Of a stretch of 64,000 bases of DNA, positions 1 to 8,652 are shown one piece after another (the stretch's first letter is position 1; every line of letters begins with the position of its first letter). Under the pieces are notes generated by a model. It saw only the letters and a program-made list of their open reading frames with translations. It searched no databases and was not told where the DNA came from. The position numbers and the translations under genes were made by a program. The DNA is from Hyunsoonleella aquatilis (GTDB taxonomy: Bacteria; Bacteroidota; Bacteroidia; Flavobacteriales; Flavobacteriaceae): positions 38,165 to 102,164 of the forward strand of contig NZ_JACNMF010000007.1 in the NCBI RefSeq assembly GCF_014270105.1. Direction: 5' to 3'.

Positions 1-1507
1 AATTACCGTAGGTTTTGATAGTTTCATCCTTATCGTAAACCCGTTCTCCCAAGATATTACCTTCTTCATAGATGCCCAAAGTAGGGTTATAGACCACAGC
101 CAGGCCATTTTGATACTCATTTAAAGGTTGACCTCCTCTTCTGATGAAATAGCTGTAGCGTACTCCATAAGCTGCAGTCAATTTATCGCTGATTTTATGT
201 TCTGCACTAATGTATAATCCGTTTTCAAATGCCCTTTTTTGATCCAGCAACAATGGGTTAATCGGCGAAGTATCGGATGTGGGGTTGATTTCACCAGGAT
301 TGAAATCATACAAAATGGCATTCAATCCAAAATCTATCTGTAATTTTTCATTTTTGAAATAACTCAAATCATATTTGATGTTATAGTTTTCAATTTCAGA
401 AATCCAATCAAATTCAAAGGATTTAAAATCCAAGAGATAATCATATTTGCTATAAATTAGGGACAAATTTGAAAACAAACGGTCGTTAAAAACGTGGTTC
501 CATCTTAAGTTGCCCGAGGCATTTCCGTACCCACTATCGAAATTTGCGCCGAAATTAAAGTCGTCCCTGCCGAAATAACCCGACAAATACAACTTATTAT
601 TCGCATTGATGTTATAATTGGTCTTCAGATTTAAGTCATAAAATTTGGCGCTGTTCTCCAAATCCGAAGCCTCCAAAAACAAGTGGGCATAGGAGCCCCG
701 TCCAGCCACCAAAAATGAACCCTTTTGGTTGAACAAAGGCCCTTCGGCAGACAATCGGCTTGAAATGAGCCCCAGTCCTCCGTTCAGTTCAAATCTCTTG
801 CTGTTACCATCCTTTTGGCGCACATCCAACACCGAAGACACCCGTCCTCCAAACCTCGCTGGGATTCCTCCACGATACAACTTGATATCTTTGATAGCAT
901 CGGTATTAAAAACCGAGAACAATCCAAACAAATGAGACGTGTTGTAGATAATAGCTTCATCGAGCAACACCAAATTTTGATCGGCCGCCCCTCCGCGCAC
1001 ATTAAATCCCGTAGAGGCCTCGGCAACGCTGGTAACACCCGGTAACAATTGAATGGATTTAATAATATCTGTTTCGCCCAAAACCACCGGCATCTTTTCG
1101 ATGGCTCCCATTTTTAGCTTGGTAACGCTCATTTGAGGACTTTTGATATTTAGCCTGTCGGATTCCTCAGCAATCACCACAACCTCATCCAACTCAGTGG
1201 AGGCTTCGGCTATTTCAAAGTCTATTTTTTGATTAGAATTTAGGCTCACCTGTTTTACAGAAGTGGAGTATCCCACATATGACACCACCAACTTATAGTC
1301 GCCTTCATCAGCGGTAATAGAATAAAACCCGTATTCATTGGTGATAGCCCCAACAGTAGTACCTTCAAAAAACACTGAAGCCCCAAAAACTGTTTCCCCG
1401 TTAGACGCGTCGGTAACCGTACCGCTAATCGTAAATTTTTCCTGAGCGGAAACAAAAATAGATGTGCATAATAACGTTAGAAAACACAATAGTTTTGGGC
1501 AATTCAT
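1..1507 (-). CDS. TonB-dependent outer-membrane receptor, 3' part outside window
   Basis: The gene starts at an ATG at 1507 and is still open at the left edge, so about 502 codons are visible. Residues 1-23 are a signal peptide ending VSAQ. Residues about 25-110 are a carboxypeptidase-like regulatory domain (GTVTDASNGETVFGASV). The TonB plug follows, with the motifs QLLPGV, FNVRGG and LLDEA. The remainder alternates beta strands of an outer-membrane barrel. Family knowledge: such receptors import large or scarce substrates using TonB energy. The substrate cannot be told because the C-terminus and neighbours are missing. A perfect TATTTTTG -7 element lies 20 bases upstream of the start. Confidence 0.9.
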   Translation of the reverse strand, partial: MNCPKLLCFLTLLCTSIFVSAQEKFTISGTVTDASNGETVFGASVFFEGTTVGAITNEYGFYSITADEGDYKLVVSYVGYSTSVKQVSLNSNQKIDFEIAEASTELDEVVVIAEESDRLNIKSPQMSVTKLKMGAIEKMPVVLGETDIIKSIQLLPGVTSVAEASTGFNVRGGAADQNLVLLDEAIIYNTSHLFGLFSVFNTDAIKDIKLYRGGIPARFGGRVSSVLDVRQKDGNSKRFELNGGLGLISSRLSAEGPLFNQKGSFLVAGRGSYAHLFLEASDLENSAKFYDLNLKTNYNINANNKLYLSGYFGRDDFNFGANFDSGYGNASGNLRWNHVFNDRLFSNLSLIYSKYDYLLDFKSFEFDWISEIENYNIKYDLSYFKNEKLQIDFGLNAILYDFNPGEINPTSDTSPINPLLLDQKRAFENGLYISAEHKISDKLTAAYGVRYSYFIRRGGQPLNEYQNGLAVVYNPTLGIYEEGNILGERVYDKDETIKTYGN

Positions 1508-1526
1508 AAACCAAGTTTCAGAACTG

Positions 1527-1534
1527 CAAAAATA
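1527..1534 (-). promoter_or_regulatory. Bacteroidota -7 promoter element for the TonB receptor
   Basis: Read on the minus strand this is TATTTTTG followed by C, a full match to TAnnTTTG. Transcription would start near 1520, leaving a leader of about 13 bases. No good TTTG -33 box sits at the usual 19-20 base distance. Confidence 0.5.
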
Positions 1535-1584
1535 AGGAATTTAGACTGCTTTGTTTAAACAAAATGTTAAATTATTAAACAATT

Positions 1585-2577
1585 CTAACTCAACAAGTTA
1601 TACCTAATTAGAAACTCCCCATCTTTTGTCCATTGTATCCACCCTTTACCAACAGTATCAAAACCATGGTTAATTAGCTCAACATGCATCCAGTTTCTGG
1701 TTATCCTAACCGGCTTCATAAAACTATGCGGTATGGACACTTTTCCTGCATGTTCCAAGGGCTTTACATAAACAGTCTGTGTTTGGGGATTTATAAATTC
1801 CACGCTATGCACACCAAGCAAAAACTCGGGCCAATAGGCAATCCTGCCTTGATATTTATCAACAAAAGACGTTCTGTTGGTGAGGTTGTTCACACGAACT
1901 TCAACAAAATCCTGAGTGACCGATTTCACCTTAAAATACAGCATATCGTAATCTAACTTAAGATGATCGGGCATTAACCACGACGGGGCAGTAGCAATTT
2001 CAAAACCGCCGTATTCCCTTTTTTTAAAGGTGATGCTGTCAATAGGTGCATGTTCCAATCTGGATTTTTGAAAATTAGGGTTGCCGTAGAAATACAAAGC
2101 TTTACTTTCTGAAATATTTGGAGCAAACATACCCAAACCTGCATCTTTTTTATCTTGTTCAGAACCATTAACCAACATCGCCATAGGTTTGGATTTTACA
2201 TTGGAATCCACAGGTGAGGTTGGTGTCGTGGGCTTTGGTTTTCTTTTTTCGAATTGCTCCCGTTCCAATTCCTTCGCCTTTTGTTTTTCTTTATATTTTA
2301 AATGGGCATTTACCCAAAATCCTACAATGCAAATCCCCAAAACAATATTGCCCCAAAAAATTAGTTTTCTTTTGGATTTATAAACGATGAATATCGCCAA
2401 AACCAGACCGATTAGCCCAGCAACCACACCATAACTCAACACAATAGCGCCACCGGCCAAACCTTGATTTTTCCCAGCTTCTACCATCCCGGCATAGTAT
2501 AGCCCGATAAAAAATGAGAAAATGCTCATCAAAAAGTAAAACAGAATACTATAGCCTTTAAATACGTGATGTGCCAT
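1585..2577 (-). CDS. membrane protein of unknown function, partner of the VWA protein
   Basis: 330 aa. Three hydrophobic segments (about residues 10-30, 42-66, 72-92) are followed by a charged, proline-rich linker (KPKPTTPTSP) and a soluble domain of about 190 residues ending in a small-barrel-like strand pattern (GWIQWTKDG). I do not recognise a named family. The gene begins two bases after the stop of the upstream VWA gene, so the two are almost certainly one operon, and the soluble domain may act with the secreted VWA protein. Nothing in the sequence shows an enzymatic activity. Confidence 0.75.
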   Translation of the reverse strand: MAHHVFKGYSILFYFLMSIFSFFIGLYYAGMVEAGKNQGLAGGAIVLSYGVVAGLIGLVLAIFIVYKSKRKLIFWGNIVLGICIVGFWVNAHLKYKEKQKAKELEREQFEKRKPKPTTPTSPVDSNVKSKPMAMLVNGSEQDKKDAGLGMFAPNISESKALYFYGNPNFQKSRLEHAPIDSITFKKREYGGFEIATAPSWLMPDHLKLDYDMLYFKVKSVTQDFVEVRVNNLTNRTSFVDKYQGRIAYWPEFLLGVHSVEFINPQTQTVYVKPLEHAGKVSIPHSFMKPVRITRNWMHVELINHGFDTVGKGWIQWTKDGEFLIRYNLLS

Positions 2578-2579
2578 GA

Positions 2580-3977
2580 TTAAAAGTTTATGATTTCAGT
2601 TATGGTTTCCCCAGCCTTCACTTCAATGGTAAAGGTTTTATTATGCCCTTTATGTTTTCCCAGAGTAGTCATTTTTATTTCATAAGTCCCGGGATTCAAA
2701 ATAAATCGTCTTGGATTATTGTTTTCGGAAGTGTAAGTCCTACTACTTGCCACATTCTTGTTTGAAGTTTTTTCTATGACCTTCACCACAGCATCCACAA
2801 GTTCACCACCACTTTTTGCACCTATCATCGCTATACCCGATTCGAAATTGTGTACCACATCAATGGTTTTTCCAGGCTCAATATTAACATCTTCTATAAT
2901 ATATTCCGTTTCGTGGCCTTTGATTTGCAACGCCTGAACCTTGATATCATATACACCTGCATTCACTTCCAAAACCCGTGCTTTTCCATAAGTCCGACTT
3001 CCTGTAACAAATGTACCATCTTGGGTGTATACCCTGCAGGTGCTGTCCCAGCTTTCACCATTGTTCGTCGTAGTAACGCTAACTTTCCCACCGTCAAAAC
3101 TTATGGTTTGGTGCCCCATTTCGCCTTCTTTGCTCTCAACATCAATAGCAATCCCTTTAATTTTTGAATTTTCCAATGGACGGGCATTTAAGCTATATTT
3201 TCCAGCAGGCAAATACAAAAATGCCGTATCACGATACGTTCTTACCGCATCAATTTCTTTTTCAGTACCTGCCTCAATAGCCTTAACCCAAGCATCCACC
3301 GGCTCACCATTTTTAGTGGCATATACTGAAAAATTCCCTTCGGGGTCATCCACGGTTTCTGATGTGGCTTCAATCAGTACGTCGCCCAAACCATCGGCAT
3401 TATTGGCATCGTAATAATCCCCGTCACCGGTAGTGGCCGCACACTTTAGCTGTTCCTTTTCGCCTTCTTTCAGTCCAAATCCGACAATATGTAATTTGAA
3501 GTCAATACCTTCTAATTTAGCCTTGGAAACGATATCGCAAATATCGCCATCGCAGGATTCAATCCCATCGGTTATCAAAATGATGGTGGCCTTGGTTTTA
3601 GACTGCCTAAGGGAATTTATGGCCATGTTTGCCGAACGGGCCAAAGGCGTTTTCCCTAGAGCATTAAGGCCTTTTACGGTACTCGTCACCTTCTCTTTTG
3701 AATTGTTGGACAAATCCACCATGTATTCAATATCGTTACAATCGCCTTTTCGGTTATGGCCATACACTAATAAACCGATGTTTTGGTTTTCAGGTAGATT
3801 GTTGACAGTAGCGGTAAGTACTTCCGCGGCAATTTGCTTTTTGGTGCTATTTTGAAGTTGCCCCCACATGGAGCCACTAGCATCATAAATAAAAAGAATG
3901 GGGGATAATTCTTGCTGTTGGGCGTTAATATGAAAACAGAAGCAAAGTGCAATGAGGGAAAGGATTATTTTTTTCAT
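2580..3977 (-). CDS. secreted von Willebrand factor A domain protein with three C-terminal repeats
   Basis: 465 aa with a signal peptide (residues 1-19, ending INAQ). A VWA domain occupies about residues 25-205. Its metal-ion-dependent adhesion site is complete to the eye: DASGSM at 32-37, a TPLARS threonine loop and ITDGIESC. After it come three related segments of about 80 residues, each with a pattern like 'V-DA-VK...TY...L-AG-Y-...L', probably beta-sandwich modules. VWA domains bind protein or surface ligands through a divalent metal. The likely location is the periplasm or cell surface. It is transcribed with the membrane protein immediately downstream. Confidence 0.85.
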   Translation of the reverse strand: MKKIILSLIALCFCFHINAQQQELSPILFIYDASGSMWGQLQNSTKKQIAAEVLTATVNNLPENQNIGLLVYGHNRKGDCNDIEYMVDLSNNSKEKVTSTVKGLNALGKTPLARSANMAINSLRQSKTKATIILITDGIESCDGDICDIVSKAKLEGIDFKLHIVGFGLKEGEKEQLKCAATTGDGDYYDANNADGLGDVLIEATSETVDDPEGNFSVYATKNGEPVDAWVKAIEAGTEKEIDAVRTYRDTAFLYLPAGKYSLNARPLENSKIKGIAIDVESKEGEMGHQTISFDGGKVSVTTTNNGESWDSTCRVYTQDGTFVTGSRTYGKARVLEVNAGVYDIKVQALQIKGHETEYIIEDVNIEPGKTIDVVHNFESGIAMIGAKSGGELVDAVVKVIEKTSNKNVASSRTYTSENNNPRRFILNPGTYEIKMTTLGKHKGHNKTFTIEVKAGETITEIINF

Positions 3978-4175
3978 GAAGGGTGGATTATTTATTGGTT
4001 ATATTCAATAGCTAAACCAAAAATAAGCAAGGGCCAAATCCAAAGCGACTGGTAATTTATTACGAAAGACAATTATTTTCCTTAAAGGAAGTATTAGCAA
4101 ATTTGGGAAATTTCCGCACCTAAATATAACAAATAAACACCCTAAAAGCCAAGCTTTTATAAACATGAAAATAAT

Positions 4176-4781
4176 TTATTTTTGTTTATACAAATTGTAA
4201 CTACTAAGTTCTGACTTAACTATTGAATCCCATTCCTCTTGAGCATCTCTATCTATGCCATGCACTGTTAAACTGTCATATTCCTTCTGACGGTTTTCAT
4301 ATTCATATTTAATCTTTCGCAACATATCCCATATTTCTTCTTCTTCTTTATAAGACGCTACTCCAACTTCTTTTAACACCTTTCTTATTTTTCGGGCATA
4401 AATTTCAGTAATGTCAAAATGAAGTTGTTCATGCTTTAGGAGATTATCAGATTCTTCTCCTGATAAAACCCAACTCTCAAATTGATTAAACACTGCTGTA
4501 ACGGAAAGGCTTCCATTTGCAAATAGATTTGGCGTATTGCCCTTGAAATGTATCGACGAAATAGTTACAGCATTTGAATTGGGAAAGTTTATAGTATCCG
4601 GTTTTCCTTTAAAGTCTTCCCATTTTAGTTTTCTATATGAAGACCACTCTATTTCAGTTTCAGTTTGCTCAAATTTTCTAAGGTTTATTTCAGAAGTCAA
4701 ATCGCTTGGTGTCCCACTTCTCAATTCATGAAAACTCAGAACTAGTATGGCACAAATAATGGATAGACTTATTTGTTTCAT
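4176..4781 (-). CDS. DUF922-like secreted protein, putative zinc peptidase
   Basis: 201 aa with an N-terminal hydrophobic signal segment. The pattern WSSYRKLKWEDFKGKP near residue 50 and HEQLHFD near residue 117 match what I know of DUF922 proteins. The HEQxHFD helix resembles a zinc-binding HExxH-type site, but peptidase activity for the family is an inference. The C-terminal third is helical and highly charged. A terminator hairpin separates it from the lipoamide dehydrogenase gene upstream, so it is probably transcribed alone. Confidence 0.7.
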   Translation of the reverse strand: MKQISLSIICAILVLSFHELRSGTPSDLTSEINLRKFEQTETEIEWSSYRKLKWEDFKGKPDTINFPNSNAVTISSIHFKGNTPNLFANGSLSVTAVFNQFESWVLSGEESDNLLKHEQLHFDITEIYARKIRKVLKEVGVASYKEEEEIWDMLRKIKYEYENRQKEYDSLTVHGIDRDAQEEWDSIVKSELSSYNLYKQK

Positions 4782-4790
4782 TTCTTAAAG

Positions 4791-4822
4791 AAAAAAAAGC
4801 AACCCAAAACTAGGTTGCTTTT
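4791..4822 (-). terminator. intrinsic terminator after lipoamide dehydrogenase
   Basis: An 8-bp stem AAGCAACC/GGTTGCTT with an 8-base loop is followed on the minus strand by a run of eight U. The stem also has TTTT on the plus side. It lies between the stop of the dehydrogenase gene and the start of the DUF922 gene. Confidence 0.8.
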
Positions 4823-4847
4823 CAATATATATTAAAAAAACAATTCT

Positions 4848-6248
4848 TTAAACATGTAACGGCCTATTATCGGTAGCCGCTAAAGCCGCTTCTTTTATAG
4901 CCTCCGTAAACGTTGGGTGCGCATGCGACATTCTTGAAATATCTTCAGCAGAAGCGCGATACTCCATCGCCACCACAGCCTCGGCAATCATATCGGCCGC
5001 TCTGGCACCAATCATGTGTACCCCTAAAATTTCATCAGTAGTTTTATCGGCTAGGATTTTTACAAAACCATCAATATCCATGCTCGCTCTGGCCCTTCCC
5101 AAGGCACGCATTGGGAACTGACCAACTTTATAATCCACCCCAGCTTCTTTCAATTGCTCCTCGGTCTTGCCGACGGCTGCAACTTCTGGCCAAGTATAAA
5201 CCACACCCGGTATTAAATTATAATCAATATGCGGTTTTTGACCTGCCATGGTTTCGGCAACAAACACGCCTTCTTCCTCGGCTTTGTGAGCCAACATCGC
5301 CCCTTTTACCACATCTCCAATCGCATAAATGTTTGTCGCTGAAGTTTGCAAATGATCGTTCACTTCTACCCGGCCTCTGTCATCCAATTTTATGCCAGCG
5401 GCTTCCGCATTTAAGCCATCCGTGTATGGGCGACGACCAACGGATACCAAACAATAATCGCCTTTGAACTCTACTTCTTCACCTTTCTTATTGTCTGCTT
5501 TTACGATAACCTCATCGCCTTTTCTTTCCACAGATTTCACTTTATGTGATACCTGCATCGAGAATTTTGCCTTTTTAAATACCTTGTTCAATTCCTTGGA
5601 TAATCCACCATCCATCGTTGGAATAATGCGGTCCATATATTCAATTACAGTTACTTCAGAACCCAGTCTTCTATAGACCTGGCCCAATTCTAAACCGATA
5701 ACTCCCCCACCGATAATAATCAAATGCTTGGGAATCTCTTTCAATTTTAAGGCTTCAGTTGAAGTAATAATGCGTTCTTTGTCAATTTCGATAAAGGGCA
5801 AGGTCGATGGTTTACTTCCCGTGGCAATGATGGTCTTTTTAGCTTCAATTTCAACAGTTTCTTCTCCAGAAACTGTAATATGGGTAGCATCCTTAAAACT
5901 CCCCATGCCATGAAATACTTCGATATTATTCTTCTTCATTAAGAAATCGATACCTCCGGTAGTCTGGTCAACAACAGCCTGTTTCCGGGCAATCATTTTT
6001 TCAAGATTTACCTTTACATCTCCAGGAATTTCAATGCCATGCTCCTCAAAATGTTTTATGGCATCTTCATAATGATGGGACGAATCCAAAAGAGCCTTAC
6101 TAGGAATACAGCCCACATTTAGGCAAGTACCCCCAAGCGTATTATATTTTTCGATAATTGCGGTTTTCATACCCAGTTGCGCACAGCGAATGGCAGCAAC
6201 ATATCCTCCAGGACCAGAACCAATAACGGCTACGTCAAATGACTTCAT
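4848..6248 (-). CDS. lpdA: dihydrolipoyl dehydrogenase (E3)
   Basis: 466 aa from the ATG at 6248. A longer reading from 6356 adds 36 residues unlike the family, so 6248 is preferred. The enzyme re-oxidises dihydrolipoamide in the 2-oxo-acid dehydrogenase and glycine cleavage complexes with NAD. Visible features are the FAD-binding GSGPGG at 10-15, the redox disulfide in GGTCLNVGC (Cys42 and Cys47), a second nucleotide motif IIGGGVIGLELG, and the C-terminal HAHPTFTEA active-site His-Glu. Length is normal. No E1 or E2 gene is nearby. Confidence 0.95.
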   Translation of the reverse strand: MKSFDVAVIGSGPGGYVAAIRCAQLGMKTAIIEKYNTLGGTCLNVGCIPSKALLDSSHHYEDAIKHFEEHGIEIPGDVKVNLEKMIARKQAVVDQTTGGIDFLMKKNNIEVFHGMGSFKDATHITVSGEETVEIEAKKTIIATGSKPSTLPFIEIDKERIITSTEALKLKEIPKHLIIIGGGVIGLELGQVYRRLGSEVTVIEYMDRIIPTMDGGLSKELNKVFKKAKFSMQVSHKVKSVERKGDEVIVKADNKKGEEVEFKGDYCLVSVGRRPYTDGLNAEAAGIKLDDRGRVEVNDHLQTSATNIYAIGDVVKGAMLAHKAEEEGVFVAETMAGQKPHIDYNLIPGVVYTWPEVAAVGKTEEQLKEAGVDYKVGQFPMRALGRARASMDIDGFVKILADKTTDEILGVHMIGARAADMIAEAVVAMEYRASAEDISRMSHAHPTFTEAIKEAALAATDNRPLHV

Positions 6249-6525
6249 AAAATTGATTTGTTTTTGGAAGTGAATTATACTTTTTCCATTTGTTAAAAAA
6301 TTGCCCGTTTTTCCCCATTTTTTGTCTTTTTCGCATTCCGTAGCCCTGCTAAGCAATTTAAAAAAGTCTTCAAATGAACAAAAACGGCCTAATTTTCACT
6401 TAAACGCAAAAAACATAAACCACTTCCGGTTTCTAAAAAAGCAGATACAAAAATACAAATTTGATTTTCCCAAATCCTATTTTTCGTATCTTTTAAAGTG
6501 ATAAATCAACTAAAATATTAGAATC

Positions 6526-6732
6526 ATGGAAGATCACATTTACAAAAAAATCGAAATCGTCGGCACATCAGCAGTTTCAAGTGATGACGCCGTGCAAAAT
6601 GCCATTGCAAAAGCCTCAAAAACAATTGATAACCTCCGTTGGTTTGAAGTTATAGAGTCTCGAGGCAATATAAAAAATGGAAAAGTAGAACATTGGCAAG
6701 TCACCGTTAAATTAGGGTTTACGATGAAATAA
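6526..6732 (+). CDS. dodecin family flavin-binding protein
   Basis: 68 aa, the usual dodecin length. The beta-alpha-beta-beta pattern is clear: YKKIEIVGTS, a helix from about 20 to 35, then NLRWFEVIESRG and a final strand. Trp39 is the residue that stacks against flavin in characterised dodecins. Dodecins form hollow 12-mers that store riboflavin or FMN. The gene lies 38 bases before smpB and may be co-transcribed with it. A TATCTTTT sequence at about 6487 is a plausible but imperfect -7 element. Confidence 0.85.
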   Translation: MEDHIYKKIEIVGTSAVSSDDAVQNAIAKASKTIDNLRWFEVIESRGNIKNGKVEHWQVTVKLGFTMK

Positions 6733-6757
6733 TTCCAAATTAACCTCATATTTTATG

Positions 6758-6765
6758 TAGTTTTG
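6758..6765 (+). promoter_or_regulatory. -7 promoter element directly before smpB
   Basis: TAGTTTTG followed by C is a full TAnnTTTG match. Its last base is only six bases before the smpB ATG, so a transcript from it would start at or very near the initiation codon. No TTTG is found at the -33 position. Confidence 0.45.
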
Positions 6766-6770
6766 CCGTC

Positions 6771-7229
6771 ATGCAAAAATCGGTGAACATACAAAACAGA
6801 AAGGCCCGTTTTCAATACGAGATATTGGACAAATACATGGCTGGCATTGTGTTGACCGGTACCGAAATAAAATCCATCCGCAGTGGCAAGGCTTCCATTG
6901 CCGAGAGTTTTTGTGAGTTTAATGACCGCATGGAATTGTTTGTGGTAAACATGACCATTGAGGAATATGCTTTTGGCACCCATTACAACCACAAGCCCAA
7001 GGCCACAAGAAAACTGTTGCTCAATAAAAAGGAGCTTAAAAAATTACAGAAAGAGGTTCAAAATACGGGGTTGACCATTATTCCATTGCGCTTATTTATC
7101 AACGATAAGGGCTTTGCAAAATTGGACATTGCCCTTGCCAGAGGTAAAAAACTCTACGATAAACGCGAAACTATAAAGGACCGCGATAATAAAAGAAACT
7201 TGGACAGGATTAAGAAAATCTACAAATAA
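6771..7229 (+). CDS. smpB: SsrA-binding protein SmpB
   Basis: 152 aa, full length. SmpB binds tmRNA and delivers it to stalled ribosomes for trans-translation. Recognisable segments are NRKARFQYEILDKY at the N-terminus, the AGIVLTGTEIKSIR strand-turn, the NHKPKATRKLLLNKKE motif and a basic C-terminal tail (KLYDKRETIKDRD) that enters the mRNA channel. The start is fixed by homology to the ATG at 6771, unusually close to a promoter element. tmRNA itself is not in this window. Confidence 0.95.
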   Translation: MQKSVNIQNRKARFQYEILDKYMAGIVLTGTEIKSIRSGKASIAESFCEFNDRMELFVVNMTIEEYAFGTHYNHKPKATRKLLLNKKELKKLQKEVQNTGLTIIPLRLFINDKGFAKLDIALARGKKLYDKRETIKDRDNKRNLDRIKKIYK

Positions 7230-7275
7230 TATTAAATTCCAAAAGACAAAACCCGAACTTTAACTGAGTACAGCT

Positions 7276-7344
7276 GTCATTCCTGCGAAAGCAGGAATCC
7301 ACTAGGAATGGCTGTGGTGGATTCCGCATCAAGTGCGGAATGAC
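7276..7344. repeat. paired-hairpin intergenic repeat (GTCATTCC...GGAATGAC)
   Basis: Two perfect hairpins lie back to back: ATTCCTGC-GAAA-GCAGGAAT at 7279-7298 and ATTCCGCA...TGCGGAAT at 7321-7341. The whole element is bounded by GTCATTCC and GGAATGAC. Related elements are at 9421-9444, 39616-39640 and 52321-52390. Confidence 0.7.
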
Positions 7345-7359
7345 AAATCAGAGTAAGAA

Positions 7360-7401
7360 GTTCTCGATACATCCCAACGAAACCTGTTGGGACACTCGAA
7401 C
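7360..7401. repeat. hairpin repeat bounded by GTTCTCGATAC and CACTCGAAC
   Basis: The two conserved ends flank a 7-bp hairpin TCCCAAC/GTTGGGA. A second copy with the same ends but a different central stem is at 57332-57367 in the opposite orientation. Confidence 0.6.
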
Positions 7402-7480
7402 AGGCATTTTGGAATAATTTAAGAGGATATTAACCGTTATAGGGTTTCGATTTAGTAATTTGTTCCCATAAATTTTTATA

Positions 7481-8038
7481 ATGAAAAAACTAGTCCTACT
7501 ACTTTGTTTGTGCGCATTCTCGCTACCTTCAACTTCACAGAATATTTTTCAAAAAAAGAAAGAAGTCCAAGAAAAATTTAAGATAGACAGCTCCAAAGTT
7601 AAAACGCTAGACAAAACGATAAAAGGGCTGTACAAAGTAATTTCAGGTGAAAAGGATGTAGAGCGGAATTGGAAGCAGTTTAAGTTTTTGTTCCACCCGG
7701 ATGCCAAATTGATTCCCACAGGAAAAAACAGCGAAGACATTTACAAAGCTAAATTTATGAGCCCCTCGGAGTATATCAAAAGCTCAGATAAGTGGCTGAA
7801 ATTGAATGGCTTTATCGAGAAGGAAATCCACCGAAAGGTAAATGCTTATGGCAATATCGCACATGTATTTAGTACTTATGAATGCTATCACAGCAAGGAT
7901 GATGAAAAACCTTTTATGCGGGGCATTAACAGCATTCAATTATTGAATGATGGCAAACGTTGGTGGATTATGAATATTTACTGGTCCCAAGAAACTGAAG
8001 AAAACCCTATTCCGAAGGCGTATTTACCAAGAAAATGA
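7481..8038 (+). CDS. secreted NTF2-like (SnoaL-type) protein
   Basis: 185 aa with a signal peptide (residues 1-20). The rest has the order of an NTF2-like cone fold: an N-terminal helix (DKTIKGLYKVISGEKD), a 'WKQFKFLFHPDAKL' segment, and paired strands ending in GKRWWIMNIYWSQE. Members of this fold bind small molecules or act as enzymes with diverse chemistry, so no specific role can be given. It is followed by a PNPOx-type gene only seven bases later, suggesting one transcript. Confidence 0.65.
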   Translation: MKKLVLLLCLCAFSLPSTSQNIFQKKKEVQEKFKIDSSKVKTLDKTIKGLYKVISGEKDVERNWKQFKFLFHPDAKLIPTGKNSEDIYKAKFMSPSEYIKSSDKWLKLNGFIEKEIHRKVNAYGNIAHVFSTYECYHSKDDEKPFMRGINSIQLLNDGKRWWIMNIYWSQETEENPIPKAYLPRK

Positions 8039-8045
8039 TAAATCT

Positions 8046-8594
8046 ATGGCGAAATTTTTTGATGAAATTACCCCTGAATTAAAAGAGTTTATAGAGGCCC
8101 AAAAGATATTTTTTGTGGCCACAGCTGCGGCCGATGGTAGAATCAATTTATCGCCTAAAGGTTTGGCCGACACCTTTAAAGTGATGGATAATAAAAGGGT
8201 GCTTTGGTTGAATTTAACTGGAAGTGGCAATGAAACCGCGGCCCATTTGTTACAGAATAATAGGATCACGGTGATGTTTTGCTCTTTTGAAGGCAAGCCA
8301 TTGATTTTAAGATTATACGGAACCGCTAAAATGTATCACGAAAGGGACAAAGGTTTTCAGGATAACATCCATCTATTTCCCGAAATACCGGGTACGCGAC
8401 AGATAGTGGATATGACTATTGAAAGTGTACAAACTTCCTGTGGCTATGCCGTGCCTTTTATGGATTTTAAGGAAGAACGCCAACAACTCAATTCTTGGGC
8501 AGAAAAGCAAGGCAGGGAACGCATTGAAAATTATTGGAAGGAAAAGAATACGAAAAGTATTGATGGGTTGGAAACGAAGATTCTGGGAGATTAA
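8046..8594 (+). CDS. pyridoxamine 5'-phosphate oxidase-like flavoprotein
   Basis: 182 aa. The PNPOx-type split-barrel pattern is clear: a helix with ELKEFIEAQKIFFVATAAADGRINLSPKG, then VLWLNLTGSGNETAAHLLQNNRITVMFCSFEG, and LRLYGTAKMYH. Proteins of this form bind FMN or F420 and reduce small molecules, usually as dimers in the cytoplasm. The substrate is unknown. It starts seven bases after the preceding gene. Confidence 0.8.
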   Translation: MAKFFDEITPELKEFIEAQKIFFVATAAADGRINLSPKGLADTFKVMDNKRVLWLNLTGSGNETAAHLLQNNRITVMFCSFEGKPLILRLYGTAKMYHERDKGFQDNIHLFPEIPGTRQIVDMTIESVQTSCGYAVPFMDFKEERQQLNSWAEKQGRERIENYWKEKNTKSIDGLETKILGD

Positions 8595-8613
8595 AATACA
8601 AGTCATCCCGAAC

Positions 8614-8648
8614 AGCTAACAGCTAACAGCTAACAGCTAACAGCTAAC
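8614..8648. repeat. five tandem copies of the heptamer AGCTAAC
   Basis: Five perfect head-to-tail units between the convergent PNPOx-like and pcm genes. A degenerate relative with AGCTTAAC units lies at 13627-13656. Confidence 0.85.
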
Positions 8649-8652
8649 AAAA

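Noticed and set aside
3025..3855. Plus-strand frames over the VWA gene
   Set aside because: Antisense shadows of a gene with signal peptide and VWA motifs; low-complexity Ser/Phe composition.
6249..6356. N-terminal extension of lipoamide dehydrogenase
   Set aside because: The 36 residues are unlike the family, and MKSFDVAVIGSGPGG at 6248 is the standard start.
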